From Corynebacterium pelargi (GTDB lineage Bacteria; Actinomycetota; Actinomycetes; Mycobacteriales; Mycobacteriaceae): 64,000 nucleotides of DNA. A program made the position numbers and the translations under genes. Where the stretch lies: assembly GCF_014635485.1 (NCBI RefSeq), contig NZ_BMCX01000005.1:105303-169302 (forward strand), in the 5' to 3' direction. The notes beneath the pieces were generated by a model. The model made no database searches, had not been told where the DNA came from, and saw only the letters and a program-made list of their open reading frames with translations. Below are positions 18,017-28,438 of this stretch, piece by piece (the stretch's first letter is position 1; every line of letters starts with the position of its first letter).

Positions 18017-18232
18017 ATGGCCATGACGCTCAGACTCAGCGAAGACGAAGACCGCGCCCTCACCCTGCTCGCCCAAACCCAAGGCACGAGCAAACAAGAA
18101 GCCGCCAAGCGCGCGATTCTTGCACAAGCATCCAGGCAGCTTTTCGACGCCCACGTGGCCGAACTCGCCCGCACCCACATCCCGGAAGTGCGCGCAATGC
18201 GCACACGCCTTCGCAGTGTGCAAAAGCCATGA
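18017..18232 (+). CDS. Ribbon-helix-helix antitoxin-like protein
   Basis: 71-aa protein. The N-terminus MAMTLRLSEDEDRALTLLAQ with SKQEAAKRAIL is the beta-strand plus two-helix pattern of CopG/RHH DNA-binding antitoxins, which also repress their own promoter. The basic C-terminal part would contact the toxin. It overlaps the next gene by four bases (ATGA), the standard antitoxin-toxin arrangement. Its coding region includes one CGTCGAAAAGCT copy on the minus strand (18138-18149). Confidence 0.75.
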   Translation: MAMTLRLSEDEDRALTLLAQTQGTSKQEAAKRAILAQASRQLFDAHVAELARTHIPEVRAMRTRLRSVQKP

Positions 18233-18504
18233 GCCCAACAGAATCCGTGATGCGCGGACTCACGCCTGAGCAGGTACTCATCATCGCTGACCAGCTAGAT
18301 CAGCCGGTGCGCAACTACGCCGGCATCGTGGCACTTGCTGCTGCAAGCGCTGCGCAGATTCAAGGTATTCCCGTGCATACCGATAGCCGCCGCGCCGCTG
18401 CTGCACTGCGCGAATTGGCCCTTGCCACTGCTCCCCTGCGCGCAGAAAATGACGTCTTCGCCGAGGTCCTTGCCCGAGTGTTTCTCGATATTCAAGAGAT
18501 CTAA
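18229..18504 (+). CDS. Doc-like toxin without canonical Fic motif
   Basis: 91-aa protein starting in the antitoxin stop. LTPEQVLIIADQL..PVRNYAGIVALAAASAA aligns by eye with the start of Doc/Fic-family toxins (VRD-G-LL--A-----A). Where the family has HxFxDGNKR, this protein reads APLRAENDVFAEVLARVFLDI, so the catalytic His, Asp and GNKR residues are gone. It may be an inactive toxin, a divergent member, or an unrelated partner of the RHH protein. Doc phosphorylates EF-Tu in known systems; that activity is not expected here. Tandem palindromic repeats follow. Confidence 0.55.
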   Translation: MSPTESVMRGLTPEQVLIIADQLDQPVRNYAGIVALAAASAAQIQGIPVHTDSRRAAAALRELALATAPLRAENDVFAEVLARVFLDIQEI

Positions 18505-18517
18505 ACCACAGCAAACA

Positions 18518-18678
18518 CCTACTGGAAAATTTTCCAGTAGGTTTCAAGTACTTGCATATCCCCAGGTCAAACTAGAAAACTACTGGAAACACGGCGTTTC
18601 CAGTACGTTTCAAGTACTTGCATATCCCCAGGTCAAACTAGAAAACTACTGGAAACACGGTGTTTCCAGTAGTTTCCA
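18518..18678. repeat. Palindromic tandem repeats, 66-bp period
   Basis: A perfect 24-bp palindrome centred on GGAAAATTTTCC (18518-18541) is followed by two copies of a 66-bp unit, 18541-18606 and 18607-18672, that differ at two positions. Each unit contains TACTGGAAAC / GTTTCCAGTA arms around a 5-nt loop; a partial third arm follows. It lies between the 3' ends of the toxin gene and the SDR gene. The hairpins may act as terminators or mRNA stabilisers. Two copies with no spacer sequences is not a CRISPR array. Confidence 0.9.
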
Positions 18679-18693
18679 GTACGTTGCAAGCAG

Positions 18694-19572
18694 CTACTGC
18701 TTTGAGGCCTTCTCTTTACGCCCCACAAATTCATCCATGGAACTGGATGTGCCGATGAGCTTGGCAACGGCGTCGTAGGCGCGCACGGGCAGCAGGCGCC
18801 CAACATAGGCAACGCGCGCGGTCCAGGGCAGCACGAGTTGGTGGCGTCCAGCCTCGATCGCGTCAATCACATGCACGGCTACTTCTTCTTGTTCCAGCAC
18901 TGGCAGCAGCCAGGGTGCTTTGGATTTCGCACCCTCAAACATGCCGGTATTGATGTAGAAGGGGCATACCACGAGGGAATTGACGCGGTGGCCGCGCTCT
19001 TTCATCTCCACACGCAGGGACTCTGCAAAGCCCACGGCGGCGAATTTCGAGGGCGAATAATCTGTTTGCTTGGCCACGCCTGTCAGCCCTGCCGCGGAGG
19101 CGATGGTCACGATGGTGCCGGAGTTTTGGCGGATCATGCCGGGCAGGAAGGCCCTGGTGGTCAAATACAGGGAGCGCACATTGACCGCGAAGGTGCGATC
19201 GACATTTTCTTGGGGGTTTTCTAAAAAGTCCTCGCCGCTGACGATGCCTGCGTTATTGATCAAAATATCGATGTCGCCGACGTGCTCTGCGGCAGCTTCC
19301 ACGGCCTGCTGATCGGTGACGTCTACGACCTGGTAGCTTGCAGCAACGCCGAGGGACTCAATTTCTTCTACTACTGCGCGAGCGCCTTCTTCTGAAAGAT
19401 CCCAGATCTCTACCTTCGCTGCGTTCCTTTGGGCGCATTCGAGTGCCATGAGCCTTCCGATGCCGGAGGCGCCGCCGGTAATCAACACCCTTTGGCCGCG
19501 CAGGGGCATCTTGTAGGGGTTGGGAATGAACTGGGCTGCGCGGTGGAGCAAGGTGGTGGCTGCGTTATGCAT
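18694..19572 (-). CDS. Short-chain dehydrogenase/reductase
   Basis: Classical SDR oxidoreductase (292 aa). The start at 19572 (MHNAATTLLHRA) has AAAGGAAC upstream; a longer frame to 19632 lacks one. The cofactor loop is TGGASGIG after a first beta-strand (RVLITGG); NNAG is at about residue 108; the catalytic triad is Ser in IASAAGL and YSPSK. Asp/Trp after the second strand (EIWDLSEEG) suggests NAD preference. A C-terminal extension with hydrophobic character resembles membrane-associated SDRs. The substrate is unknown. Divergent from the gene at 19820. Confidence 0.9.
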   Translation of the reverse strand: MHNAATTLLHRAAQFIPNPYKMPLRGQRVLITGGASGIGRLMALECAQRNAAKVEIWDLSEEGARAVVEEIESLGVAASYQVVDVTDQQAVEAAAEHVGDIDILINNAGIVSGEDFLENPQENVDRTFAVNVRSLYLTTRAFLPGMIRQNSGTIVTIASAAGLTGVAKQTDYSPSKFAAVGFAESLRVEMKERGHRVNSLVVCPFYINTGMFEGAKSKAPWLLPVLEQEEVAVHVIDAIEAGRHQLVLPWTARVAYVGRLLPVRAYDAVAKLIGTSSSMDEFVGRKEKASKQ

Positions 19573-19819
19573 GGTGTTCCTTTCACTCGCTTTTGTGTTG
19601 CTTAACAATATGCTTTGCTCAGAATACTTCATGCAAGTACCCCACCCCCACCCTTATTGTGAGGCTGGTGTGAAAGCTGATAACATTTGTGACTGTTGTG
19701 ATTACGGCGAGGCCGGTGAGTGCTCGCTGTGGAGGAAGAATGACAACGCCTCTCGCGGCCTTCGAACCCAAACGAAGGCCGCTTCACCTTTCTCCACCAA
19801 AAACCACTACGCTTGTGCC
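19573..19819. other. Divergent intergenic region
   Basis: 247 bp between the SDR start and the gene at 19820; likely holds both promoters. No operator-like repeat stands out. Confidence 0.4.
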
Positions 19820-20260
19820 ATGTCTGATTTCACCGATCTTTTGAATAAGCGCGAGGCAGTTGCCGAAGATCTAGCGCGCTTTATCAATGAAGCCGTCGCA
19901 CGCCAGTCCGGCATCACCGGCGTCGCACTCAAAGGCGCTGTGGCCGCAGCCAAGAAGGCAAAGCCCGGCATCGTAGAAAAAGGTGCCCACGCCCTGTTGC
20001 CAGAGCTTGTCGACGCCCTCGACCCCCACTGGCTGCAGTACAAGGCGAACCTCGGCGAATCCTTTGGTCAGTACCTAAGCCAAAACCAGCGAGAAGTATG
20101 CAACTCGCTGCTTGAGGTAGCCGACCGCAATGCCAAGAACATTGACGTCCCCGGCCTTGATAAGGCCTATAAGTCTTTGCGCGGCAAGGCAGAAAAGATC
20201 TTAGGCCCAGAACTCCAAGGCTTAGGCGATCTGCTCGAAAGCCACGTCGAAGAACAATAA
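19820..20260 (+). CDS. Helical protein of DUF6918-like type, function unknown
   Basis: 146-aa all-helical soluble protein beginning MSDFTDLLNKREAVAEDLARF. The in-frame upstream extension (to 19520) runs through the promoter region and is not credible. The sequence, with GVALKGAVAAAKKAKPGIVEKG and the C-terminal KAEKILGPELQGLGDLLE, resembles a small conserved family found beside gyrB in corynebacteria (DUF6918, tentative). Function not known. A perfect terminator follows within 8 bp. Confidence 0.75.
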   Translation: MSDFTDLLNKREAVAEDLARFINEAVARQSGITGVALKGAVAAAKKAKPGIVEKGAHALLPELVDALDPHWLQYKANLGESFGQYLSQNQREVCNSLLEVADRNAKNIDVPGLDKAYKSLRGKAEKILGPELQGLGDLLESHVEEQ

Positions 20261-20267
20261 CGCAGCA

Positions 20268-20298
20268 CAAAGGCCCGGAATATTCCGGGCCTTTGTTT
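20268..20298. terminator. Terminator between the 146-aa gene and gyrB
   Basis: Perfect 28-bp palindrome CAAAGGCCCGGAAT plus complement (20268-20295). It can serve both the plus-strand gene and gyrB. Confidence 0.85.
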
Positions 20299-20309
20299 CG
20301 TCGAAAAGC

Positions 20310-20310
<1 letters not shown>
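20299..20310 (+). repeat. Copy of the 12-mer CGTCGAAAAGCT
   Basis: Exact copy whose last base overlaps the gyrB stop codon; minus-strand reading gives TAA running into GCTTTTCGACG, as at 13053. Confidence 0.7.
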
Positions 20311-22400
<2,090 letters not shown>

Positions 22401-22448
22401 TTACACGTTGAAGATGGTACGTCCCTGTATTAAGCCACAGTGACAACC

Positions 22449-23024
22449 CTATCCGTAGGTGTCTCTTGGGCCACGGCCTTTCACATGCAAAGGCCCATGG
22501 CGCCAACTGGGCGTTTTTGGCCCGAAAATGCGCAGCTCGGTGATGATATCGGGGCCAACTTCGGCATTGATTTTCTGCAGAATCTGCCGTTGCATCAAGC
22601 GAAGATTCGAAGCCCAGGCCGTGGAATCACAACTTAAGAAAAGCTTTTTATCCTTCACCATCTCGACTTTGGTGTGCTTTGCTACCTGCTCGCCAACGAG
22701 TTCTTCCCAATGGCCGAACACCAAAGCGCTGGCCATTTCCTTTTGCCAGCCGCGGCGACGAATCTCACGCTGGATCACCTGGCCGATGCCTTTGACATTG
22801 GAAGCCTTGGGCAGCGCTCTGCCATCTTTGCCGGTGGGCCTGCCGATAGGCGGCCGGGGCTGAGCCTTGGCATCTGAGCTTGCAGGACTTTCAAAGGAGT
22901 CCATGGAGCGGGCCTTGGCATTCAGGCGTGGAACATAGCCTCCACGGCGCTTCGCCTGGGCACGCATCTGCTCAAAGGCTGCAGCAATGGGATCATCTGC
23001 AGCACTCGAAGATTGCTCACTCAT
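22449..23024 (-). CDS. DUF721 (DciA-type) replication protein
   Basis: 191-aa protein with a long, polar, disordered N-terminus (about 1-75) and a C-terminal DUF721 domain ([36 protein letters not shown]). DUF721 proteins such as DciA are established loaders or operators of the replicative helicase DnaB in bacteria lacking DnaC/DnaI. The gene starts inside the recF end (8-bp overlap), the conserved actinobacterial dnaA-dnaN-recF-DUF721-gyrB order. A helicase-loading role is therefore likely but inferred from family and position. Confidence 0.9.
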   Translation of the reverse strand: MSEQSSSAADDPIAAAFEQMRAQAKRRGGYVPRLNAKARSMDSFESPASSDAKAQPRPPIGRPTGKDGRALPKASNVKGIGQVIQREIRRRGWQKEMASALVFGHWEELVGEQVAKHTKVEMVKDKKLFLSCDSTAWASNLRLMQRQILQKINAEVGPDIITELRIFGPKTPSWRHGPLHVKGRGPRDTYG

Positions 23025-24189
23025 CAAGCACCGATACCCTTGCTTCTCCTCGATCCTGCATATTCACATAATGGCGATGCACCTCGTGGGCATCTAAGCC
23101 CTCAGGCAGATCATCGCCCACAGCAGCACTAATGATCACCTGCTCGGCTTCTTGGGTGACTTCCACCAAGCGCTGACGGCGCTTGGCATCGAGCTCAGCA
23201 AAAACATCGTCAAGCATCAAAATGGGTTCTGTGCCGCCGGCTCGCAGAAGCTCAAATTCCGCCAAACGCAGCGCAAGAGCCATCGACCAGGTTTCGCCGT
23301 GGCTGGCAAAGCCCTTGGCCGGATAATTGCCCAAGAGCACATCCAGATCATCACGATGCGGGCCTACCAAAGACATGCCACGTTCAATTTCGCGCTGGCG
23401 CTTTGCACCAAGTTCCGCCAAGATCAGTGCCTCAAGCACCTCCGTGGAATATTCGGTGGAATCAATCTGGCTGATATCCACCGAGGGGCGATACTCCACC
23501 GAGGCAGGCCGCGACTCCGGGGCAATGCGCGCATAGGCATCGTGGACCAAAGGCTTTAAGGATGCGATGAGTTCGATGCGCGCCAACATGAGCTGCGCGC
23601 CCAACATGGCTAATTGCGCATCCCAAGTATCCAAGGTCAATAGCGCAGCATCATCGCCACCATAGCCGCGGCGCAAGGCGGCCCCTGCGGATTTCAGCAG
23701 AGAGTTCCTCTGCCTGAGAACGTGCTGATAATCAGCCTTGACCCCTGCGAGGCGAGGCCTTTTCGCAGCAATCACGTGATCCATGTAGCGGCGGCGTTCT
23801 TCGGGTTCACCGCGAACTAATGCCAAATCTTCAGGAGAAAACAGCACGCTTTGCACCACGCCGAGCAATTCGCGTGGGCTTTTAAGCCGCGTCCTGTTGA
23901 TCTGCGCCAAGTTCGCACCCTGGCGCTTGAGCAGCAGATGCGCCGTGAGCTCGCGGCCATGGTTGACCGCGGTGGCAGAAATCCTGGCCTGTTGCATGCC
24001 CTGCCGAATCAGCGGGGCATCGTGTGATACGCGGTGCGATCCCAGGTGCGCGATGGTGCCAATGGCTTCGAGGATATTGGTTTTACCAAAGCCATTGCGC
24101 CCCACGAATAATTGCACCCCTGGCGCTAGGTCAAGCTCACAGTGCTCCCAGGAACGGAAGTCATGTAATTCCAAATGCCGTAGGTACAC
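23017..24189 (-). CDS. recF: DNA replication/repair protein RecF
   Basis: SMC-like ATPase (390 aa) that helps load RecA at single-strand gaps. Walker [10 protein letters not shown]; signature region [10 protein letters not shown] and [31 protein letters not shown]; Walker [13 protein letters not shown]. The GTG start at 24189 yields [14 protein letters not shown], the usual RecF N-terminus. 12 bp from the dnaN stop, so part of the dnaN-recF-DUF721-gyrB transcript. Confidence 0.97.
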   Translation of the reverse strand: MYLRHLELHDFRSWEHCELDLAPGVQLFVGRNGFGKTNILEAIGTIAHLGSHRVSHDAPLIRQGMQQARISATAVNHGRELTAHLLLKRQGANLAQINRTRLKSPRELLGVVQSVLFSPEDLALVRGEPEERRRYMDHVIAAKRPRLAGVKADYQHVLRQRNSLLKSAGAALRRGYGGDDAALLTLDTWDAQLAMLGAQLMLARIELIASLKPLVHDAYARIAPESRPASVEYRPSVDISQIDSTEYSTEVLEALILAELGAKRQREIERGMSLVGPHRDDLDVLLGNYPAKGFASHGETWSMALALRLAEFELLRAGGTEPILMLDDVFAELDAKRRQRLVEVTQEAEQVIISAAVGDDLPEGLDAHEVHRHYVNMQDRGEARVSVLDE

Positions 24190-24201
24190 CGATGCTCACT
24201 T

Positions 24202-25386
24202 CTAGCCCGGCAGGCGCACAGGCATGAGCAAGTAGGTGTAATCCGTTTCCGGGGTGGGGAATACACCCTGCTCATCGCGGCTTGGCATCTGCTCTGGTTC
24301 AGGCACCAAAATGGCTGGACGCGAAGGCTCATTAAAGCCAAATACCACGTTTTCCGTGCCAAGGGAGTTCAGGCCTGTCTGCAGATAGCGGGCGTTGAAG
24401 GCGATGATGAAGTTATCCTCGCCCGAGTATTCGCACTCCACCATTTCCTCGGCGTGGCCTGCATCCGAGGCGCCGGCAGACAAGATGAGCTGGCCTTCGC
24501 TGAATTGCAAACGAAGCTGCGCGCCGCGGTCAACCAGGGTGACGCGCTTGATGGCAGAGACAAGCTGATTGATATTGACCTTGGCCACCGAGGTGTGGGT
24601 CTTAGGTAGCAGCGGTGCCACGTTGGGGAAGTCTGCGTCCAACATGCGCATGGTGGTTTGGCGATTACCGTAGTGCAAGCCGAACAGCCCTTCGGCGCCG
24701 ATCTGCTCGCCGGTGCCCACGGCGATTTCTACCTGCTCATCGCCGGAAACGCTCAAGGTGTGGGCGTGATCGCTTAAGTTCTTCGCCGGGATCAAAAGCT
24801 TGGCTTTGGCCTGCTCTACCTGCGGCAGCCAGCGCAGGCGGCGCTGGGCGAGGCGGAAGCGGTCGGTGGCAGTCAAGGTGACATTTTCGCCGTCGATTTC
24901 CATGTGGATGCCCGTGAGCATGGGCAAGGTGTCATCGGAACCAGCGGCGGAGGAAACCTGGGAGATGGCTCGCTCGAATAGCGCTGGGCTGAATTCGCCG
25001 GTGACCTCAGGCAACTTCGGCATCGGAGGATAATCATCAAGCGGGATCAAGGGCAGCTCAAAGCGCGAGGTACCGCAGGTAACTTCCAGGGAATTACCGG
25101 CAACCTTCATCTCGATGGGCTTGCCAGGAAGGCTGGAGATGATCTCTGCCAGCAGGCGACCTGCCACCGCCACGGTGCCGGTCTGCTCGATATCAGCGCT
25201 CGCACGCACCTTGGTGGACACTTCGTAGTCGTAGCCAGCTAATTCGAGCCCCTCATCGGTGGCGCTAATGAGCATGGCTCGCAGCATTGGTTGCGTGGGC
25301 TTCGTGGGCAAATTACGAGCTACCCAGCCAACGGCGCTGGCGAGTTCATCTTTGCCAACCCGGAATGACACCGCTTGTGCATCCAT
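24202..25386 (-). CDS. dnaN: DNA polymerase III beta subunit (sliding clamp)
   Basis: Ring-shaped processivity clamp (394 aa). The three repeated clamp domains are traceable; the C-terminus ends YTYLLMPVRLPG, the hallmark MPVR(L/M) end next to the peptide-binding pocket. Start ATG at 25386 (MDAQAVSFRVGKDEL). The dnaA-dnaN gap upstream is 568 bp and contains origin elements. Confidence 0.98.
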   Translation of the reverse strand: MDAQAVSFRVGKDELASAVGWVARNLPTKPTQPMLRAMLISATDEGLELAGYDYEVSTKVRASADIEQTGTVAVAGRLLAEIISSLPGKPIEMKVAGNSLEVTCGTSRFELPLIPLDDYPPMPKLPEVTGEFSPALFERAISQVSSAAGSDDTLPMLTGIHMEIDGENVTLTATDRFRLAQRRLRWLPQVEQAKAKLLIPAKNLSDHAHTLSVSGDEQVEIAVGTGEQIGAEGLFGLHYGNRQTTMRMLDADFPNVAPLLPKTHTSVAKVNINQLVSAIKRVTLVDRGAQLRLQFSEGQLILSAGASDAGHAEEMVECEYSGEDNFIIAFNARYLQTGLNSLGTENVVFGFNEPSRPAILVPEPEQMPSRDEQGVFPTPETDYTYLLMPVRLPG

Positions 25387-25909
25387 GCTTCTACCCCACA
25401 GCTCCTCGGATCTTGATCAGATTTTTGTTATTCGCGGCAGCGCTGACTGCCACAAGAATTACAAGACCTAAAGTACCTGCGTTTCACACGCAGCCAAACT
25501 TTTGTGATTTAGCAACACCTCACGCTCACCGCCTCACAATCCCCAGCCCCTGTTTCTACTAAGAGAATTACTAGAAATTTCGTTGGTAGTAACAGTAAGT
25601 CCTGTGCAAGGTGTGGAAAACACATGTTTTCTCAAGCTCAAGGCGCAAATTACACCTGTGGGCACCACTGTGGAGATTTTGTGGATAACTCATAGCGCTT
25701 GTGGATAACTTTTTGGCTCAAGCAATCTTCCACAATCTTTCCCCAGTACACAGCGCTGTTGTGCACATGATCTGGGTAGTTATCAACAGCGCAGTTTTGT
25801 GGAATTCTGTGCGCACAATCACTAACTACAAGCATGTAATTACACAGGTGTGGATAACTCTGTGGAAACTGTAGAAAACCCAGTTATCCAGCAAAAAGAG
25901 CAAGAAAAA
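25387..25909. promoter_or_regulatory. oriC segment between dnaA and dnaN
   Basis: Gene-free, A+T-rich region with perfect DnaA boxes, all on the minus strand, at 25680-25688, 25700-25708 and 25849-25857. Near-matches TTATCAACA (about 25779) and TTATCCAGC (about 25884) add to them. The stretch 25480-25600 is poor in G+C and may hold the unwinding element and the dnaN promoter. Position between dnaA and dnaN is the established origin site in corynebacteria; the exact unwinding point is not readable. Confidence 0.85.
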
Positions 25910-25927
25910 ACCCCGCCGAAGCGGGGT
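25904..25927 (-). terminator. dnaA terminator
   Basis: 7-bp stem ACCCCGC / GCGGGGT with a 4-nt loop; TTTTTT follows on the minus strand. It begins 28 bp after the dnaA stop. Confidence 0.9.
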
Positions 25928-25954
25928 GTGGTGAAAATGTTGAGCTAGGACGCG

Positions 25955-27466
25955 CTAGGCGTGGCCATTGCCCTTGATGCGCGCGGTAAGTTTTTGGATC
26001 TCATCATAAGTATCACGCTTTTGGGTGATTTCCTTGCGGATCTTATCCACCGCGTACAACACCGTGGTGTGGTCCTTACCGCCAAACTGCTCGCCAATTT
26101 TCGGCAGCGATAAATCAGTTAATTCGCGGCATAGATACATAGCCAACTGGCGCGTATGCGCCACCGCGCGAGTTTTGCGCGAGCCACGAATATCGCGTTC
26201 TGGCACATTGAACATCTTTGAGGTTTCTTCAATGATGCGATCCGCTGTGACCTCCACAGATTCCTGCTCGGGCATGATGCTTCGGAGCGCATGCTCGACC
26301 GTATCCATGGTGATGGGCTCATTATTAATCGAGGAATAGGCATTGATACGAACAAATGCGCCCTCGAGCTCGCGGATGGAGGTATTAAAGCGGCTGGCAA
26401 TCAGCTCAAGCACATCCCTGCGCATGGTCACGCCACTGGCCGCTGCCTTCTTTTCCAAGATGGCGATACGGGTTTCCAGATCAGGCGGATACACATCCAC
26501 AATCAACCCGGCCTGGAATCGCGTGCGAAGGCGATCCTCCAAGGTGGTGAGTTGTTTCGGCGGGCGATCTGAGGAAAGCACAATTTGCTTCGATGCCTGC
26601 TCAAGGGCGTTAAAGGTGTGGAAGAACTCCTCCTGTGTTCCCTCTTTGCCCTGGAGGAACTGGATATCGTCCAGCATCAAAATATCCACCGAGCGATACC
26701 GGCGCTTGAAGGATTCCTGGCGATCATCGCGCACAGAATTGATGTAATCGTTGGTGAATTCTTCGCTGGAGACGTACTTGATTTTCAAGTTCTGATTGAG
26801 CAACTGCGCATAGTTGCCAATGGCGTGCATCAAGTGCGTCTTGCCAAGGCCAGAACCACCCCAAATAAACAGCGGATTGTAGCTTTGTGCTGGCTGTTCA
26901 GCCACAGCATTGGCAGCAGAAAACGCAAGTCGGTTGGAATCCGACACCACGTAGTTTTCGAAGGTGTAGTTGGGGTTGAGAAGCGCTAGATCATTGGGAT
27001 CATGCGCAGGAGTCTCGCGCGGACGCAGCTTTTCCGGCTCTTCTACATGAGAGGTAAACCAGCCTGGCTCCGGGGCTTTAGGTTCGGGCTGCGCCGGTGG
27101 TTGTTCCACTGCAACAGGCTCAGGGGTGATAGCGGGTGCGCTGATCTGCGTTGGCGTGGCCGGAGGTTCCGAGGCCGCTTGAGTATCGACCGTGACGGCG
27201 ATGCCGAAGGGGCGACCCATCTTCGCGCTTAATACCCGGTTGATATAGGGGGCGAGATCCTGCTCAACTGTCTTTTTTGCTGCCTCGTGAGGGGTGGAAA
27301 GCACAGCGATGCCCTCGACGAGCGCTACGGGCTTAATCAGGTTGAGGTTGGCGAGCTGTCGGTGGGATAGCTGCGGAATCTCACTTGCGGGGTCGGCAGA
27401 GGCTTGGGTGAGTTCTGCGACCACTTCGAGCCAGGTTGCGCCCAGTGCTTTGGAGCCTTCCGTCAC
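25955..27466 (-). CDS. dnaA: Chromosomal replication initiator DnaA
   Basis: Initiator ATPase (503 aa). The GTG at 27466 has GGAAGGAAGG 6-7 nt upstream; the frame stays open to 27664 but runs through DnaA boxes. Domain I (VTEGSKALGATWLEVV) is followed by a long Pro-rich domain II, AAA+ domain III with Walker A GGSGLGKTH and Walker B DILMLDDIQFL, and domain IV DNA-binding signature DHTTVLYAVDK. DnaA boxes lie on both sides of the gene, so autoregulation is likely. The size agrees with corynebacterial DnaA. Confidence 0.98.
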   Translation of the reverse strand: MTEGSKALGATWLEVVAELTQASADPASEIPQLSHRQLANLNLIKPVALVEGIAVLSTPHEAAKKTVEQDLAPYINRVLSAKMGRPFGIAVTVDTQAASEPPATPTQISAPAITPEPVAVEQPPAQPEPKAPEPGWFTSHVEEPEKLRPRETPAHDPNDLALLNPNYTFENYVVSDSNRLAFSAANAVAEQPAQSYNPLFIWGGSGLGKTHLMHAIGNYAQLLNQNLKIKYVSSEEFTNDYINSVRDDRQESFKRRYRSVDILMLDDIQFLQGKEGTQEEFFHTFNALEQASKQIVLSSDRPPKQLTTLEDRLRTRFQAGLIVDVYPPDLETRIAILEKKAAASGVTMRRDVLELIASRFNTSIRELEGAFVRINAYSSINNEPITMDTVEHALRSIMPEQESVEVTADRIIEETSKMFNVPERDIRGSRKTRAVAHTRQLAMYLCRELTDLSLPKIGEQFGGKDHTTVLYAVDKIRKEITQKRDTYDEIQKLTARIKGNGHA

Positions 27467-27754
27467 TGATGGGCCTTCCTTCCAATTGGCGAGCAGGGAA
27501 CAAGCGGACAATCTGTTCGATAGCGAAGCGTTTGAGGGCAAAAACTTGTGATTTTTCACAGTCGCTTCTCCACCGAGCAACTCACAAGCTTTTCGGTGCC
27601 CTGAGCGGGTAATCCACAACTTTGTCCACAGTTGTGGATAAACATTATCCCCCGAGAGTATCAACAGTTATCCACAGGCTATCAACAACCCTGTGGAAAA
27701 CCCATCTCCACCGATTGAGGGTGTTTCACCTGCGGAAATTCCGAAAATTCGAAC

Positions 27755-27779
27755 AACATTCAAGCGATTCTTGAATGTT
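27755..27779. repeat. 10-bp inverted repeat abutting a DnaA box
   Basis: AACATTCAAG / CTTGAATGTT arms with a 5-nt loop. The right arm runs two bases into the DnaA box at 27778. Possible operator or structural element of the origin. Confidence 0.75.
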
Positions 27780-28016
27780 ATCCACATCTTTTAGATTCCA
27801 CACCTTGTGAGGTTTTCTCACACATATTGTTACCTGCTTGAACGTTGTGGTGTCTAAACGAACATTGAGTGGAATAGCGTTGAACGCCATGAATTTAAAG
27901 CAAGGCTGGCGCCTGTGGGCCTACTTAGTTTCCTGACCGGCGCAAGCAGGAATAACGCCTGTTGTAATTACAAAAATGTAGTTTCAGGGGTAAGGGTGGG
28001 GGTTCGGCGTGTCAAT

Positions 28017-28046
28017 TTGCCCAGGGAGAAAAATCTCACGTAGTCT
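28017..28046 (+). promoter_or_regulatory. Candidate rpmH-rnpA promoter
   Basis: TTGCCC (28017-28022), 18-bp spacer, TAGTCT (28041-28046). The predicted start near 28053 would give a leader of about 216 nt before rpmH. Confidence 0.5.
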
Positions 28047-28070
28047 ATTGGGGTCTATCACGGAAAATGA

Positions 28071-28100
28071 GGCGTTTGACCCAAACGCCGTTTTATTTTC
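28071..28100 (+). terminator. Terminator-like hairpin in the rpmH leader
   Basis: 8-bp perfect stem GGCGTTTG / CAAACGCC, 3-nt loop, then GTTTTATTTTC. It sits about 20 nt after the predicted start and 169 nt before rpmH. As dnaA is on the other strand, no known gene ends here; it may be an attenuator or end a small RNA. Confidence 0.6.
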
Positions 28101-28268
28101 TCCGTGCTTCAAGTGCTTTAGGGTCGCTGGCATTTCGGCACAACCTCGGTTGGCATTGGCGGCCTAGCACTTGCTTGGAAATTTTGTTCCAGACGCTCCA
28201 GCGGCTACGGCTTGCCGAAGGCTCTAGCCCCGCCGGTGTGTCTGGCACCAACGTAAAAGGAGAACACT

Positions 28269-28412
28269 GTGGCAAAGGGAAAGCGCACTTTCCAGCCCAA
28301 TAACCGTCGTCGTGCTCGCAAGCACGGTTTCCGCACCCGTATGCGTACCCGTGCCGGTCGCGCCATCGTGGCTGCTCGTCGCCAGAAGGGCCGCGCAAAG
28401 CTCACCGCATAA
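28269..28412 (+). CDS. rpmH: 50S ribosomal protein L34
   Basis: 47-aa basic ribosomal protein of the large subunit. GTG start at 28269 with AAAAGGAG 8 nt upstream. The sequence [20 protein letters not shown], followed by [17 protein letters not shown] and KGRAKLTA, is L34 throughout. First gene of the conserved rpmH-rnpA-yidD-yidC block. Confidence 0.97.
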   Translation: MAKGKRTFQPNNRRRARKHGFRTRMRTRAGRAIVAARRQKGRAKLTA

Positions 28413-28438
28413 GCGCGTTTTTTCAAGAACCTAAAACG

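Larger units (their letters stand above)
27467..28268. promoter_or_regulatory. dnaA-rpmH intergenic region with DnaA boxes
   Basis: 802 bp without a gene. Perfect DnaA boxes: minus at 27633-27641, plus at 27668-27676 and 27778-27786. One-mismatch sites TAATCCACA (27610-27618) and TTGTCCACA (27622-27630) stand beside the first. Most boxes lie 145-320 bp upstream of the dnaA GTG, where the dnaA promoter should be. The region 27740-27860 is A+T-rich. The right half carries the rpmH promoter and a hairpin, listed separately. Confidence 0.85.

Noticed and set aside
18541-18672. CRISPR array
   Set aside because: Only two units, no distinct spacers, palindromes spread through the whole unit, no cas genes.
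19520-19819. N-terminal extension of the 146-aa protein
   Set aside because: Runs through the divergent promoter region and has no family-like sequence; ATG at 19820 is better.
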